This document shows positions 21,085 through 32,929 of a DNA stretch of 64,000 bases, piece after piece (positions within the stretch are counted from its first letter, which is position 1; each line of letters opens with the position of its first letter). Origin of the DNA: Albugo candida (lineage: Eukaryota; Oomycota; Peronosporomycetes; Albuginales). The translations under genes and the position numbers were made by a program. The stretch covers positions 124,001 through 188,000 of the forward strand of contig JBDOQK010000037.1 of assembly GCA_040437565.1 (NCBI GenBank), in the 5' to 3' direction. The notes beneath the pieces are model-generated. The model was not told where the DNA came from. It did no database searches and saw only the letters and a list, made by a program, of their open reading frames with translations.

Positions 21085-24000
21085 ATGACGCAATGTCAAG
21101 TCGAGCATGATACATGCAAAAGCGCTGTAGAGATAGCCTTGAACTGTCAATCAACCTCTTCACCTATTGACCTTCCAAGCACCTCGAGTGTGGCAGAATT
21201 ACCAGTAGAAAATTGTGATGCATCCGACTCGTTTATCAATCAAATACAGAGAGAACTATCGAAACGCAGACCTGACCCATTTGTGCTCTCTGTCCTTTGC
21301 CGCTCCATGTTACTGACAGAAGAAGAGCGTATCGATCAATCTCATAATGAAGCATTCATTCCGGACACTGTACGCCCGCACTTGTGGGCTGCGTTGTTGG
21401 GAGTTCGCATCAAAGAACGAATGTATTTAGATCAGTCCATTGCACAGGTCGAAGAGGATCTCGATAATCAAAAGGTGATCGTCGGGGACGCGACACGCAC
21501 ACGGGCTCAAGACTCTAAATTTCGAGATCCTGGATGCTCCGACACCCTCACTCGAATATTGACTTATTACTGTAAAGCAAAAAGTATCCGATACAAACAA
21601 GGAATGAACGAAGTGCTGGCTCCCTTTATTATGATACAACAACAGTTGAGCCAAATGCAAGCGGATGGTCTTATAAAAGAGTCAGTAGAGAATTCGGAAA
21701 TTTCAATGTCAATTGACGCACAAATGGTTTTTAGTGAGAGTGTGCTGTATCAGTGCTTTTATGCGATGATTGATAAATTCCTACCACACACATTCCAAGA
21801 TGAGGAGTTTTATTCGTTGCAGTGCTCACTCCAGCTGTATCGCCTGTTGTTATTGTACCATGACCCAGAACTCTGCCAGTTCCTGGATCAACATGATATG
21901 AGCCCGGAGATATATCTAACGCCTTGGTTCATGACACTTTTCGCCAGGAATTTGGAACGTCAAATGCTGTTTATATTGTGGGACTTTTTATTGATTCAGA
22001 GTGATCCAGCTCTTCTCCATTTTATAGCAGTCATTTTGGTTTGTGATGCTCGAGAAGACTTGATAAAGACTGATCTTGCGTCATTGCCACAGACACTCAG
22101 TAGCATCAAATTTCGATCGATTCAACATGTGAATTCGGTTTGCTTGCGAGCTAAAGTCTGTATGGACGAAAGAACTCCAATATCATTCAAGACTGAGCTC
22201 AGGAAAGCGTGTTTCAGCCAATCTCAAACACAACCAAGTCTGGGAAGCTACTCATGCGCCACATGTCTTCATGTATCAAGCGACGAGCTTTTGTCGAACT
22301 GGAGCCGTCGATCTTCAAAATCGGGCAGTAAGCTTGAACTCGGGCACATTCTCTCAAGCTCACCGCCAACACAGCTCAATTACGTCGTGTTTGATTGTCG
22401 AAGGTCCGAGCAGTATGAAAAATGTCATTTGTATCTCTCTCACCATATCGACCCCGAAATCGTGTCTGAGCCTGAGCAATTGTCGGCACTTTTGAAAGGA
22501 TTCGATTCCATGAAAGGATGTCATTTTTGCTTTATCGGCCCAATGAAATCAAATACATTCAATGCGAACCCGGAATCCGCTTCCTTTTTCATTCGATCCA
22601 CTGCCGCAAGCATTTCTTCTCGCGTGACATCGTCGATCGCCCGTCTTCGTCCATTACGTCGCGCTTCTCACATTGAGGCCGCGGAATCTTTTCCAGAATT
22701 AGAGGATTTCTCGACTTTCGATGAGGAAGGAAGAAACATCACAGAGATAAACCCAGTTACAAACAATTTCGATTCTGTTCAGCCATCCGACCGCGATTCT
22801 TCCGATAGCCATTCGCTCCACAAAAGTATTGATGCGCCATACTCGGAGCATATCATTGTGATCCGAATCGCACTTATGTTCCTCCAAAAAGGCTTCAAAC
22901 ATGTGAGCATCCTGGAAGGAGGATTCGACGCTTTGAAAACCCGAATTTCATCAATGAACGAGTCTGTTCTCGACCAACTGTTTGTGCATTCGCGGCAGAG
23001 AAATCTCTCAGAGATTTCAAACCTCACGCATATACCTTTGAGCCAAAACGCAATATCTTTTAATAAAGGAAGATCTCAATCGGAAGAATGTCTTGCTCGT
23101 CCTGCTGGAACAAGTGATCAGACAACATCTCCTATGCAACAAAGAGCAGGCCGCAGCCTCCAAAAGCTCACACAAGGCCGTCGTCATGTATCACACGCAT
23201 TAACGCAAGGTTTTCAGCAGTTTACAGCTGCAGCTAAAGATGCCGTTGGAGGGAATCAGAATTTAAAGACACGTCGACACTCAAGCTGGATGCTTTCTAC
23301 CGATTCAACGCTTTTAGGTGGCCTTGAAGCGGCTAAAGGAAGCTTTCGAACGGAAGAGGTTGTATTCCATTCTGGTCCATTGGGCATACTTTTTCAGGCA
23401 TCTCCCGACTCGTGCCAATATCAAGCGATGGTCGACTCTCTCGTGCCTGAAAGTCAGGCGTACGTATCTCAGCAAATTCAAAGCGGGGATGTGCTCATTG
23501 CGGTGAATGGAAAGGATCTGGCTCGACTCACATTTTTTCAGAATGTTGAGAGACTCCGAGAAGCCACACGCCCAATGGTTTTACGATTTCATCGTCCAGT
23601 GAGTAGAGATAACGAACGCCTTAAAACGGAAGGGACGGCAATTCCTTCAATGCTTCCACCGATACTCGTTCGTGCGTCCATGCATTCCTTATCGATCATG
23701 TGGCCCAAAGTGAGTCTTTCTGGCATCCGTTATCAGCTACAATACGCATTCTTCATCGAAGGTGAAGCAATTCCATGGGATTTCGTCAAAGTGAGAGAAA
23801 ATGGAGCTGCGTGTTTGGAAGAGCCCATCACGAGTTTTCTCGCAGAAGCAAGACATCAAGGACTGACTGATAAGAGTTTTGGCACCATAGCTGGTCTACG
23901 ACCTGATCGAAGACTAATTTTCCGCGTTCGTTGTGGTAACTCAAGTTGGGGGTCTTATAGTGCTCCAAGTAATGTAATGCAGACTTTGCTTGGATGCTCT

Positions 24001-26039
24001 GATGAAGGTGTACATGAATCTTTGGACGATCCCACCATAGACATTGGGGAAGACACTCTTGACCCACCAGTAGCCATCTTTATCGCTGGAGAGAATCCCG
24101 ATCTGATCGAGTCGGGTGTATTCTATTTCCGCGTCCTCCGCAGTGTACGAACGCGTACAGCCCCATCACCAACTGCGACCAAATTGGAGCTCGTACTGAA
24201 AGAAGGAAGCATTATCAAGTGCTCGGAACGGTATGTCGCACCTGACACGAGCCAAATATTTGTCAAATTATGGCAAGAAGATCGTTCGTCCGAAGAGCTT
24301 TGTCGATATTCAGAGGACGATACGGGTGCTTGGGCTTTCGAAAATGCTCCTGACGGCACAGTTGTACTCGAAAGACTTGCTGNNNNNNNNNNNNNNNNNN
24401 NNNNNNNNNNNNNNNNNNNNNNNNNNNNNNNNNNNNNNNNNNNNNNNNNNNNNNNNNNNNNNNNNNNNNNNNNNNNNNNNNNGGTCCATTGGGCATACTT
24501 TTTCAGGCATCTCCCGACTCGTGCCAATATCAAGCGATGGTCGACTCTCTCGTGCCTGAAAGTCAGGCGTACGTATCTCAGCAAATTCAAAGCGGGGATG
24601 TGCTCATTGCGGTGAATGGAAAGGATCTGGCTCGACTCACATTTTTTCAGAATGTTGAGAGACTCCGAGAAGCCACACGCCCAATGGTTTTACGATTTCA
24701 TCGTCCAGTGAGTAGAGATAACGAACGCCTTAAAACGGAAGGGACGGCAATTCCTTCAATGCTTCCACCGATACTCGTTCGTGCGTCCATGCATTCCTTA
24801 TCGATCATGTGGCCCAAAGTGAGTCTTTCTGGCATCCGTTATCAGCTACAATACGCATTCTTCATCGAAGGTGAAGCAATTCCATGGGATTTCGTCAAAG
24901 TGAGAGAAAATGGAGCTGCGTGTTTGGAAGAGCCCATCACGAGTTTTCTCGCAGAAGCAAGACATCAAGGACTGACTGATAAGAGTTTTGGCACCATAGC
25001 TGGTCTACGACCTGATCGAAGACTAATTTTCCGCGTTCGTTGTGGTAACTCAAGTTGGGGGTCTTATAGTGCTCCAAGTAATGTAATGCAGACTTTGCTT
25101 GGATGCTCTGATGAAGGTGTACATGAATCTTTGGACGATCCCACCATAGACATTGGGGAAGACACTCTTGACCCACCAGTAGCCATCTTTATCGCTGGAG
25201 AGAATCCCGATCTGATCGAGTCGGGTGTATTCTATTTCCGCGTCCTCCGCAGTGTACGAACGCGTACAGCCCCATCACCAACTGCGACCAAATTGGAGCT
25301 CGTACTGAAAGAAGGAAGCATTATCAAGTGCTCGGAACGGTATGTCGCACCTGACACGAGCCAAATATTTGTCAAATTATGGCAAGAAGATCGTTCGTCC
25401 GAAGAGCTTTGTCGATATTCAGAGGACGATACGGGTGCTTGGGCTTTCGAAAATGCTCCTGACGGCACAGTTGTACTCGAAAGACTTGCTGAGGAAGCAG
25501 CACTAACCAGTGCTTGTGAATTGGAATTCTCCGCCACTATAGGAAATGCAAACTCACAGGCATTTCAGCATCAAGCAAAAGCTCTGGTGACTTCTCTATT
25601 GACCGCCAGTGGATTGAGATCTCCTGCTCGAAAACCGTCCAATGGCTCAGGATCCGATTGCGAGGAATATACGGATCATTCCGAGTCGGAAAAACTGGGA
25701 AGACTGGCTCCACCACGAATACTACAGGTCTTCCCAGTGTCGTCGAGTAGTTTGATTGTGACTTGGGAGCCTACGAACGACATTGGGATCACAATGTATC
25801 AGATTCAGTATGCGAAGAATCGATTGACAGCTTTATGGCGTACAGTGAGAGAAATCATTCCGGCAGACACACTTAAATATCAGATCTCAAATCTGCAGGC
25901 GGGGACTCAGTATACGATTCGTATTCGTGGCGGGAATCGAAATGATTGGGGAATGTATAGCGAGGTGTTTGATGGATGTCGTACAATGTCTTTGGGGGAA
26001 GAGAAGGAGCAAATACATGACGATACATGTGGAGAGTAG
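21085..26039 (+). CDS. TBC-domain protein with rhodanese-like, PDZ-like and fibronectin III domains (TBC1D23-like N-terminal half)
   Basis: One coding exon interrupted only by a false gap. The true sequence is 21085-24382 joined to 25492-26039 (about 1,281 residues). The TBC Rab-GAP domain (about 95-350) keeps both catalytic fingers: IVGDATRT (Arg near 138) and YKQG (Gln near 172). A rhodanese-like fold follows (about 420-620, VVFDCRR), giving the TBC-rhodanese layout of TBC1D23, a trans-Golgi tethering factor. Then come a PDZ-like domain with GDVLIAVNG, and at least two fibronectin III domains (around MWPKVSLSG and VTWEPTNDIG). The C-terminal half is unlike animal TBC1D23. Animal TBC1D23 lacks GAP fingers, so activity here is an open point. 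Confidence 0.85.
24383..24482. other. False gap: 1009-bp identical flanks inside the TBC gene
   Basis: Run of 100 N. 23374-24382 and 24483-25491 are identical, so about 1 kb of the TBC gene (PDZ and first fibronectin region) is written twice. Reading straight through the gap shifts the frame and truncates the protein. Confidence 0.92.
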
Positions 26040-26408
26040 CGAAAGGAGGTGGAAGGAAGATTTTGACTCGTTAGATGACAGTTTAGCTAGGTTATTTTTA
26101 CAAGCGAATTACACGCTTTGGGGAGCATTTTGAGATTTGTGGTTGGCGTGGCTTATACAGGTGATACGAAGTATTATGTGTGATACGACGTTGTAGCTCT
26201 TCTAGTTGAATCATAGAGATTGTTGCTTCTGAACGAGAAAGCAGAATTGCATGAAGGCATTCTTTACCCTGATTGGTTGATCTGTGTTCTATATCATCCA
26301 ATCGCGTACACATTCTTCAGAAGATTTTCGAAGGAGCGTAAGTAGCGAGGGATACGGTACTATACTCTTATTCCCCTCGGAGCTGTTCATTTATCGAAAG
26401 ACCAAAAG
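26040..26408. other. Intergenic spacer before 6-phosphogluconate dehydrogenase
   Basis: Holds the 3' side of the TBC gene and the promoter side of the next gene. A 71-codon ATG frame on the minus strand (26098-26313) is present but has no recognisable feature, and I do not call it. Confidence 0.45.
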
Positions 26409-27878
26409 ATGGTCGAATTATCAGATGTCGGGCTGTATGGACTTGCTGTGATGGGCCAGAATTTTGCATTGAATATGGCCTCACACGGATTCCGTGTGTC
26501 TGTGTGCAATCGTTCGCCTAATAAAGTGGACACTACGGTCGAACGCGCCAAATTGGAGGGAGATCTTCCTCTCGTTGGCTATAAAGATGTCGGAGAATTT
26601 GTTCGCTCACTATCTGTTCCCCGCAAAGTCATAATCCTCGTGATGGCTGGAAAACCTGTTGATATGACAATTTCAATCATTGCAGAGCACATGGAAGCAG
26701 GCGATATCATTGTCGATGGTGGTAACGAATGGTTCCCCAATAGCATTCGTCGAGCTGAAGAATTAAAAACTCGTGGTATAATGTTCGTTGGAATGGGGAT
26801 CTCTGGAGGGGAGGAAGGGGCACGTAATGGTCCGTCACTGATGCCTGGTGGACCACGAGAAGCTTTTGATGCATTGGAACCGATTTTGGTAAAGTGTGCG
26901 GCTCAAGTTGATGACGGAGCTTGTACGACATACTTGGGAGAAGTTGGAAGTGGGAATTATGTGAAGATGGTCCACAATGGAATTGAGTATGGAGACATGC
27001 AGCTGATCGCCGAGACGTATGATATTTTGAAGATTGCTGGTGGACTCAGCAATTCCGAGCTGGCTCAGGTATTCGCTGATTGGAACAAAAGCGAATTAGA
27101 GTCATTTTTGATTGAAATTACTGCGAACATATTTACAAAAAAAGACGATATGGGCGGAGATGCGTATCTTGTCGATCAAGTTCTAGACAAGACTGGAATG
27201 AAAGGAACTGGACGCTGGACAGTGCAAGAGGCTGCTGAGCGTTCCATTGCCGCTCCAACGATGGCAGCTGCTTTGGATTCTCGCTATCTTAGTGCACGTA
27301 AAGAGGAACGGGTCATTGCATCAAGGACATTGAATGGTCCTACCTCGATTCCTGCTGTAGACAAACAACAACTCATTGACGACGTCCGTCAAGCTCTATA
27401 TGCATCAAAAATATGCAGTTATGCTCAGGGGTTGAATCTTATTCGAGAAGCTGGAAAGCAAATGGGATGGGATATCGACTTGGGTGAATGCGCTCGCATA
27501 TGGAAAGGAGGCTGTATCATCCGCGCTGCCTTTTTGGATCGAATCAAAGCTGCTTACACGAGGAATGCATCACTCTTCAGCTTGCTTATAGACCCGGACT
27601 TTGCGCTAGAGCTAAATGCGCGTCAATGCTCTTGGCGTCGTGTGGTTTCGTTGGCGGTGGCAAGCGGTATTCCATCTCCAAGCTTATCTGCTTCTCTGAA
27701 CTATTACGACCAATTTCGAAGAGATCGGCTGCCAGCGAATCTAACGCAAGCACAACGTGACTTCTTTGGCGGACATACGTACGAGCGTATCGATCGCGAA
27801 GGCAACTTTCACTGCGAATGGACCGAAGCGCACCACAACATTGGCAACATTTCCGAGCGTGTGCGGGGTGAACTCTAA
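26409..27878 (+). CDS. gnd: 6-phosphogluconate dehydrogenase, decarboxylating
   Basis: Oxidises 6-phosphogluconate to ribulose 5-phosphate with release of CO2 and NADPH, in the oxidative pentose phosphate pathway. Single exon, 489 residues, full family length. The NADP-binding motif GLAVMGQN lies at the N-terminus. The substrate site shows GGNEW, GISGGEEGARNGPSLMPGG and GSGNYVKMVHNGIEYGDMQL, with the catalytic Lys and Glu. The C-terminal RDFFGGHTYER is also conserved. The start ATG at 26409 precedes LSDVGLYGLAVMGQN as in other eukaryotic enzymes. It is cytosolic by default; no targeting signal is seen. Confidence 0.97.
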   Translation: MVELSDVGLYGLAVMGQNFALNMASHGFRVSVCNRSPNKVDTTVERAKLEGDLPLVGYKDVGEFVRSLSVPRKVIILVMAGKPVDMTISIIAEHMEAGDIIVDGGNEWFPNSIRRAEELKTRGIMFVGMGISGGEEGARNGPSLMPGGPREAFDALEPILVKCAAQVDDGACTTYLGEVGSGNYVKMVHNGIEYGDMQLIAETYDILKIAGGLSNSELAQVFADWNKSELESFLIEITANIFTKKDDMGGDAYLVDQVLDKTGMKGTGRWTVQEAAERSIAAPTMAAALDSRYLSARKEERVIASRTLNGPTSIPAVDKQQLIDDVRQALYASKICSYAQGLNLIREAGKQMGWDIDLGECARIWKGGCIIRAAFLDRIKAAYTRNASLFSLLIDPDFALELNARQCSWRRVVSLAVASGIPSPSLSASLNYYDQFRRDRLPANLTQAQRDFFGGHTYERIDREGNFHCEWTEAHHNIGNISERVRGEL

Positions 27879-28226
27879 GCGTCAACAGTCATTTGCGTCG
27901 AGAATAATAATCAATTTTGCAAGTAATATCGCATTTTGACGGAAAACTTACATGTCGCTTGCACGCAGAGGGTCAATGTGTACCCAGAAATCAGAGTATA
28001 GAGAGTAGCGACCATACTTTTTGAGAACACATTCAGACGACTTAAGGCAAATTTCGACCGAAATTTGTGCGCAAGAGTGACGTCAGTCACCAATTTCTAC
28101 CATTTGCTAAGATCATTTGTATTGCGCTGTGCGGACTGGGTAAGATCGAGCGAATTTGGAAAGAAAAATAGGGTATAAAATCATGTGAAATACTTGTCTC
28201 TGCCTCATTATAGAAACCAGCCAGCA
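27879..28226. other. Intergenic spacer
   Basis: No supported gene. A TATAAAA sequence at about 28174 lies some 50 bp before the next ATG and may be a promoter element of that gene. Confidence 0.4.
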
Positions 28227-29575
28227 ATGCCGCTCCTTCTTCGTCGGGAAGCTCCGAGTCCTTCCATCGAGCAACTCGCACAGGCTTGGGGAGGCAATGG
28301 GAATAATAGCGTTACCTGTCAGTCGAAGCCCAAATGTTTGGACGATTTGGGGGATGAAAGATCTTTCCGTAAGCAGGAATGTACTCCACCACCTAGAAAG
28401 GAAGCACGGGCGACGACGAAAGATTCAGAAAGAGAAGCGGGAGATAATAATGGAAAAAGTTTCAGAAGAAGTCGGACAGTTTTATGTCTCTCAGACGGAG
28501 AATCCGATGGAGAAAATGGCAGTCCAGAGCTTACCTTATCGGATTCACCAATTAATTCAGACAAGACTGATCCAAAGCAGGACAGTCGACCCACCCTGCT
28601 CGATCGATCTTCAATAAATAAGGCTCTAGCACGCTTAAAAATCTCAGAGGCTCACGTGGCGGCCGTAGAAAAGGAACTTCAGCGATTACGTATGGGTGTA
28701 TGTGCGCGTTTCCAATCGCATATCAAGTCGTTCTCCACTCGTATTTTCCGTTCCAATAATCGCAATTAGAGAACGTCTTTTTCGCTTTTGTTGGCAAATG
28801 TTTGTAGATTATGTCAATTTTTTTATTTCGACTGATTATGTGTTAAGTCCTACATTATCGTATCCCTATGACATCAATTGATCGAAAACAAACTTTTCGC
28901 GACTTGTTAATCGCACAGGAAGAAAGCTTCCGTGCACTAACGAAAGAATTTCATCAACAAGTGGAATGCTTCATCAAACGAACAAATCAGAATCCGCTCA
29001 CGAAAAAGGTGAGCAATGCAGCTAAGAAAGAACCAATCAATCTGCGCAATGTATCGCCAGCAACACAGCAGAACTTGCTCCAATCAAAATGTCTATTGAT
29101 TTCACAAATTTGCATGGAACTGACCCGGTCTTTCTGCAATGAGCAAGGAAGCTTACTATCTGCGGAAGTCATGCAGCAGTTTCTTCAAACTGTCAAAAAT
29201 AAAGTCAGTTTGATCCAAGATAAAGTACAGGTTCTATTCATTCTTGACTCGAGCATTATACATCGAAGATCAAAGGATCTCAATGGATCGAGTAGGAACG
29301 TCAGAATGGAAGATGGCCATACTATGTTACAGGCATTTGAATTGGCGGAAGGATTTGATCAGATTCTCGAGTGGTTGGCGTTAAGTTGCTCGTACCGCGA
29401 TCCAATCAGTCTTGAATTCACCTCGTTAGTCTTGCGCTTTCTATTGAAACATCAAGTGCAAGCGAATTCTACTCGTAAGACTCTACTTGCGCGATTACAG
29501 CAACTCGTAGCATTTGTTGAAGAAGACAACAAATCGCTTCTGAAGGAGATTATCGAAATGTATCGGAATTTCTGA
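28227..29575 (+). CDS. Hypothetical protein, disordered N-terminus and helical C-terminus
   Basis: Two open segments appear to form one gene. The first starts with the ATG at 28227 (MPLLLRREAPSPSIEQLA) and is rich in Ser, Glu, Asp and Lys, ending in a short coiled segment (VAAVEKELQRL). The second (to the stop at 29573-29575) is helical with ILEWLALSC and LEFTSLVLRFLLKHQ, like an armadillo/HEAT-type solenoid. A donor at 28690 and an acceptor ending at 28847 (158 nt) would join them in frame; this is longer than other introns here, so the join is tentative. The second part also has an ATG at 28868. A further in-frame intron around 29227-29277 is possible. No family is recognised. Confidence 0.5.
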
Positions 29576-30371
29576 ACAATCGCATTAGGACGTAAGGCAA
29601 CATTTAATCGAACTAGTACACCTTTTCCGGCAAAAAACATTCCATTTTTCTTCCGTTTTGTGATTAGAGTTGTCGATGTTCCGCGTAAAAGCCGAATCCT
29701 GCTCTCAACATCGACGTTACAGCAGGACTACCATAGCACACATGAGCCTGTTGAAGGGAGATCTGATGTATCAGGCTGGCTAATGCGAACGATCAACAAA
29801 TTCGATCTACGACGCGTCTAAGAAATAAACGACCAGAACGGGGTTGGAAGTCAGGATAGATATGACCAACATGCGGCTAGACGTGACAACATGAAATAAC
29901 AGAGCCAGAGATCGATATTCCATGTAGTCTTATCAGCTACAGATTTTTGCGTAAACGAACCGTAATGTATGAGAGAAAACAGGTAAGCCGACGATGCAGC
30001 CGTTCTTTGCACTTTTGACAGTTGAGATCGGCACCAACGTTGATACGGCTCAAAACGAATCATGTCGGGAGTCATGACATGCAAGTGCTGCTGCTGCATG
30101 AGATATTTGAGATATGCAGAGCGTCATCACACACTTCCTTGCGGAGNNNNNNNNNNNNNNNNNNNNNNNNNNNNNNNNNNNNNNNNNNNNNNNNNNNNNN
30201 NNNNNNNNNNNNNNNNNNNNNNNNNNNNNNNNNNNNNNNNNNNNNNCTACAGATTTTTGCGTAAACGAACCGTAATGTATGAGAGAAAACAGGTAAGCCG
30301 ACGATGCAGCCGTTCTTTGCACTTTTGACAGTTGAGATCGGCACCAACGTTGATACGGCTCAAAACGAATC
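29576..30371. other. Spacer between hypothetical gene and first RBR-like gene, partly duplicated by a false gap
   Basis: About 560 bp of unique sequence plus a 210-bp duplicate and 100 N. An intron-like segment (GTAAGC ... TTTTGACAG, 29983-30020, repeated at 30293-30330) may belong to the 5' leader of the next gene. No other gene is supported. Confidence 0.4.
30147..30246. other. False gap: 210-bp identical flanks
   Basis: Run of 100 N. 29937-30146 is repeated exactly at 30247-30456, so the start of the first RBR-like gene is written twice. Confidence 0.9.
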
Positions 30372-30815
30372 ATGTCGGGAGTCATGACATGCAAGTGCTG
30401 CTGCTGCATGAGATATTTGAGATATGCAGAGCGTCATCACACACTTCCTTGCGGAGATACTTATTGTATCGATTGTATACGCCGAAGATGTCGCTTAGGC
30501 CTCGAAAACAGCTCAAATCTCCCTGCCGACTGCTGTAAACGAGAAATTCCCATCGATTATGTTCGGGAAGCTTTAACCTCAATCGAATTCGTAAATTATG
30601 AGCGATTCATAAACGAACGACAGGAAAACTGGAAGACCTCCACCTTGATTTCGGATCAAGAATACAAAAGCATGATCAGTTGTAACGGATGGCGTCAATG
30701 TCCGCGATGCGGTATGGGCGTTGAAAGGATCTCTGGATGTAATCATGTTGTTTGTTTCCACGGTCACGCATTTTGCTACGGTTGCGGAGAGATTAGATGT
30801 CGGTGTTACTATTGA
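30372..30815 (+). CDS. Short RING plus RING2/IBR protein, cluster member 1
   Basis: 147 residues. The N-terminal zinc module starts CKCCCC and has LPCGDTYCIDC and ADCCKREIP, a RING1-like pattern. After a linker (DYVREALTSIEF) comes WRQCPRCGMGV, SGCNHVVC and FCYGCGEIRCRC, the pattern of an IBR/RING2 finger. The Cys of GCNH is in the position of the catalytic cysteine of RING-between-RING E3 ligases. A complete RBR ligase has three fingers; only two are visible, so this is a compact form. The ATG at 30372 follows an in-frame stop about 20 bp upstream. Ubiquitin ligase activity is inferred. It is convergent with member 2. Confidence 0.75.
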   Translation: MSGVMTCKCCCCMRYLRYAERHHTLPCGDTYCIDCIRRRCRLGLENSSNLPADCCKREIPIDYVREALTSIEFVNYERFINERQENWKTSTLISDQEYKSMISCNGWRQCPRCGMGVERISGCNHVVCFHGHAFCYGCGEIRCRCYY

Positions 30816-31003
30816 TCAGTCACATTTAAGCAAATCCTTCATTGACCTTTGGTCTTTGAGATGAATTCGAGCAACGGATTCGCTTACATTCTACTGTTAA
30901 AAAAACACAAAATTAGGCGAAATGAAGGCGTCACACGTTCGAATTATACTATAACTATAACCATACTATTTCGATAGAAATATTGCGCCGATTGCGATCG
31001 ACA

Positions 31004-31597
31004 TCAAGAGTGAAGATACGTTTTGTGTTGGCACACACACGGGATCTGGCCACACTCATAGCAAAACGCATGACCATAGAAACATCTCACAGACGAACAA
31101 CCGCCTGATTTCTGTACACCCACACCACAGCCTGGACATTGACGCCAACCTCTATCCTTAATTAAAGCTCCGTATTCTATATCGGACACTAAATCTGACT
31201 TTGTCCAGTTGCGATAATGGTCACTCATGTATCGCTGATACGTGTCAAAGTCCTCGGCACTCAGCGCCTCACGAACAAACTCGATAGGAATCTCAGTTTT
31301 ACAACAATGAGCCGGGACTAATGATCGATTGCGTACACCCAAACTACAGAGAACTTGGATACATTTCAAGCAAAACACATGATGGCAGGGTAAGATTCGG
31401 TGATTGATTCCCGCAAGATTTTCTGTGCAGCAGCAGCAAGTCGCCGGAGCTTTTTCTTCCTCCAAAAATACATTGCTCGTTGACTCAAGGTCTATGATAT
31501 CTTCCCTGGATGCACCCATATTGTGGATCTCTGCACTTAGCAAACTCCATGCTATTGCTTCATCAATTGCGCGTTGTTCCATTGAACGAATCTCATC
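31004..31597 (-). other. Duplicate copy of the 3' part of RBR-like member 2 (assembly overlap)
   Basis: Encodes the same C-terminal 198 residues as 32092-32685 and is identical at the DNA level. It is one end of the 988-bp overlap around the N-run at 31598-31697. It is not a separate gene. Confidence 0.9.
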
Positions 31598-31697
31598 NNN
31601 NNNNNNNNNNNNNNNNNNNNNNNNNNNNNNNNNNNNNNNNNNNNNNNNNNNNNNNNNNNNNNNNNNNNNNNNNNNNNNNNNNNNNNNNNNNNNNNNN
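31598..31697. other. False gap: 988-bp identical flanks
   Basis: Run of 100 N. 30610-31597 equals 31698-32685 exactly. Collapsing it leaves three RBR-like genes where a naive reading gives five. Confidence 0.92.
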
Positions 31698-31903
31698 TAA
31701 ACGAACGACAGGAAAACTGGAAGACCTCCACCTTGATTTCGGATCAAGAATACAAAAGCATGATCAGTTGTAACGGATGGCGTCAATGTCCGCGATGCGG
31801 TATGGGCGTTGAAAGGATCTCTGGATGTAATCATGTTGTTTGTTTCCACGGTCACGCATTTTGCTACGGTTGCGGAGAGATTAGATGTCGGTGTTACTAT
31901 TGA
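31698..31903 (+). other. Duplicate copy of the 3' end of RBR-like member 1 (assembly overlap)
   Basis: Repeats 30610-30815, the last 68 codons of member 1, with no start of its own. It is part of the same 988-bp overlap. Confidence 0.9.
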
Positions 31904-32091
31904 TCAGTCACATTTAAGCAAATCCTTCATTGACCTTTGGTCTTTGAGATGAATTCGAGCAACGGATTCGCTTACATTCTACTGTTAAAAAAACACAAAA
32001 TTAGGCGAAATGAAGGCGTCACACGTTCGAATTATACTATAACTATAACCATACTATTTCGATAGAAATATTGCGCCGATTGCGATCGACA

Positions 32092-32832
32092 TCAAGAGTG
32101 AAGATACGTTTTGTGTTGGCACACACACGGGATCTGGCCACACTCATAGCAAAACGCATGACCATAGAAACATCTCACAGACGAACAACCGCCTGATTTC
32201 TGTACACCCACACCACAGCCTGGACATTGACGCCAACCTCTATCCTTAATTAAAGCTCCGTATTCTATATCGGACACTAAATCTGACTTTGTCCAGTTGC
32301 GATAATGGTCACTCATGTATCGCTGATACGTGTCAAAGTCCTCGGCACTCAGCGCCTCACGAACAAACTCGATAGGAATCTCAGTTTTACAACAATGAGC
32401 CGGGACTAATGATCGATTGCGTACACCCAAACTACAGAGAACTTGGATACATTTCAAGCAAAACACATGATGGCAGGGTAAGATTCGGTGATTGATTCCC
32501 GCAAGATTTTCTGTGCAGCAGCAGCAAGTCGCCGGAGCTTTTTCTTCCTCCAAAAATACATTGCTCGTTGACTCAAGGTCTATGATATCTTCCCTGGATG
32601 CACCCATATTGTGGATCTCTGCACTTAGCAAACTCCATGCTATTGCTTCATCAATTGCGCGTTGTTCCATTGAACGAATCTCATCTCTCTGAGCTTCCAG
32701 AGCGTACACCTGTGACAGCGTGATGCAATCTTGGACACGAGCCATCTCTTCCTCCCCATCTTCCACAACATACGTATGATCACTCACATCAGCCAGATAA
32801 GCGCCATCCTTCACTATGGTTTCCAAGCTCAT
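32092..32832 (-). CDS. Short RING plus RING2/IBR protein, cluster member 2
   Basis: 246 residues from the ATG at 32832. An acidic helical N-terminus of about 100 residues (ALEAQRDEIRSMEQRAIDEA) precedes the zinc modules. Finger one has CCCCTENL, LPCHHVFCLKC and AHCCKTEIP. Finger two has WRQCPGCGVGV, GGCSSVRC and FCYECGQIPCVC. Spacing is almost the same as in members 1 and 3, so they are paralogues. The His that normally follows the catalytic-type Cys is replaced by Ser (GGCSS). It is transcribed away from member 1's 3' end. A substrate-receptor or ligase role is inferred only. Confidence 0.75.
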   Translation of the reverse strand: MSLETIVKDGAYLADVSDHTYVVEDGEEEMARVQDCITLSQVYALEAQRDEIRSMEQRAIDEAIAWSLLSAEIHNMGASREDIIDLESTSNVFLEEEKAPATCCCCTENLAGINHRILPCHHVFCLKCIQVLCSLGVRNRSLVPAHCCKTEIPIEFVREALSAEDFDTYQRYMSDHYRNWTKSDLVSDIEYGALIKDRGWRQCPGCGVGVQKSGGCSSVRCFYGHAFCYECGQIPCVCQHKTYLHS

Positions 32833-32929
32833 TGCAATTTCGATTATGAGCACAGAATATTCATCCAATTCACAACTGTCATGAAATATTCAGCAATGAA
32901 ATTGATATTAATCTGTATACGATTTAATG

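Noticed and set aside
23374-25491. Large direct repeats that could be LTRs or segmental duplications
   Set aside because: The copies are identical, flank a 100-N spacer exactly and contain host exons; seven other N-runs behave the same way. Assembly overlap explains all of them.
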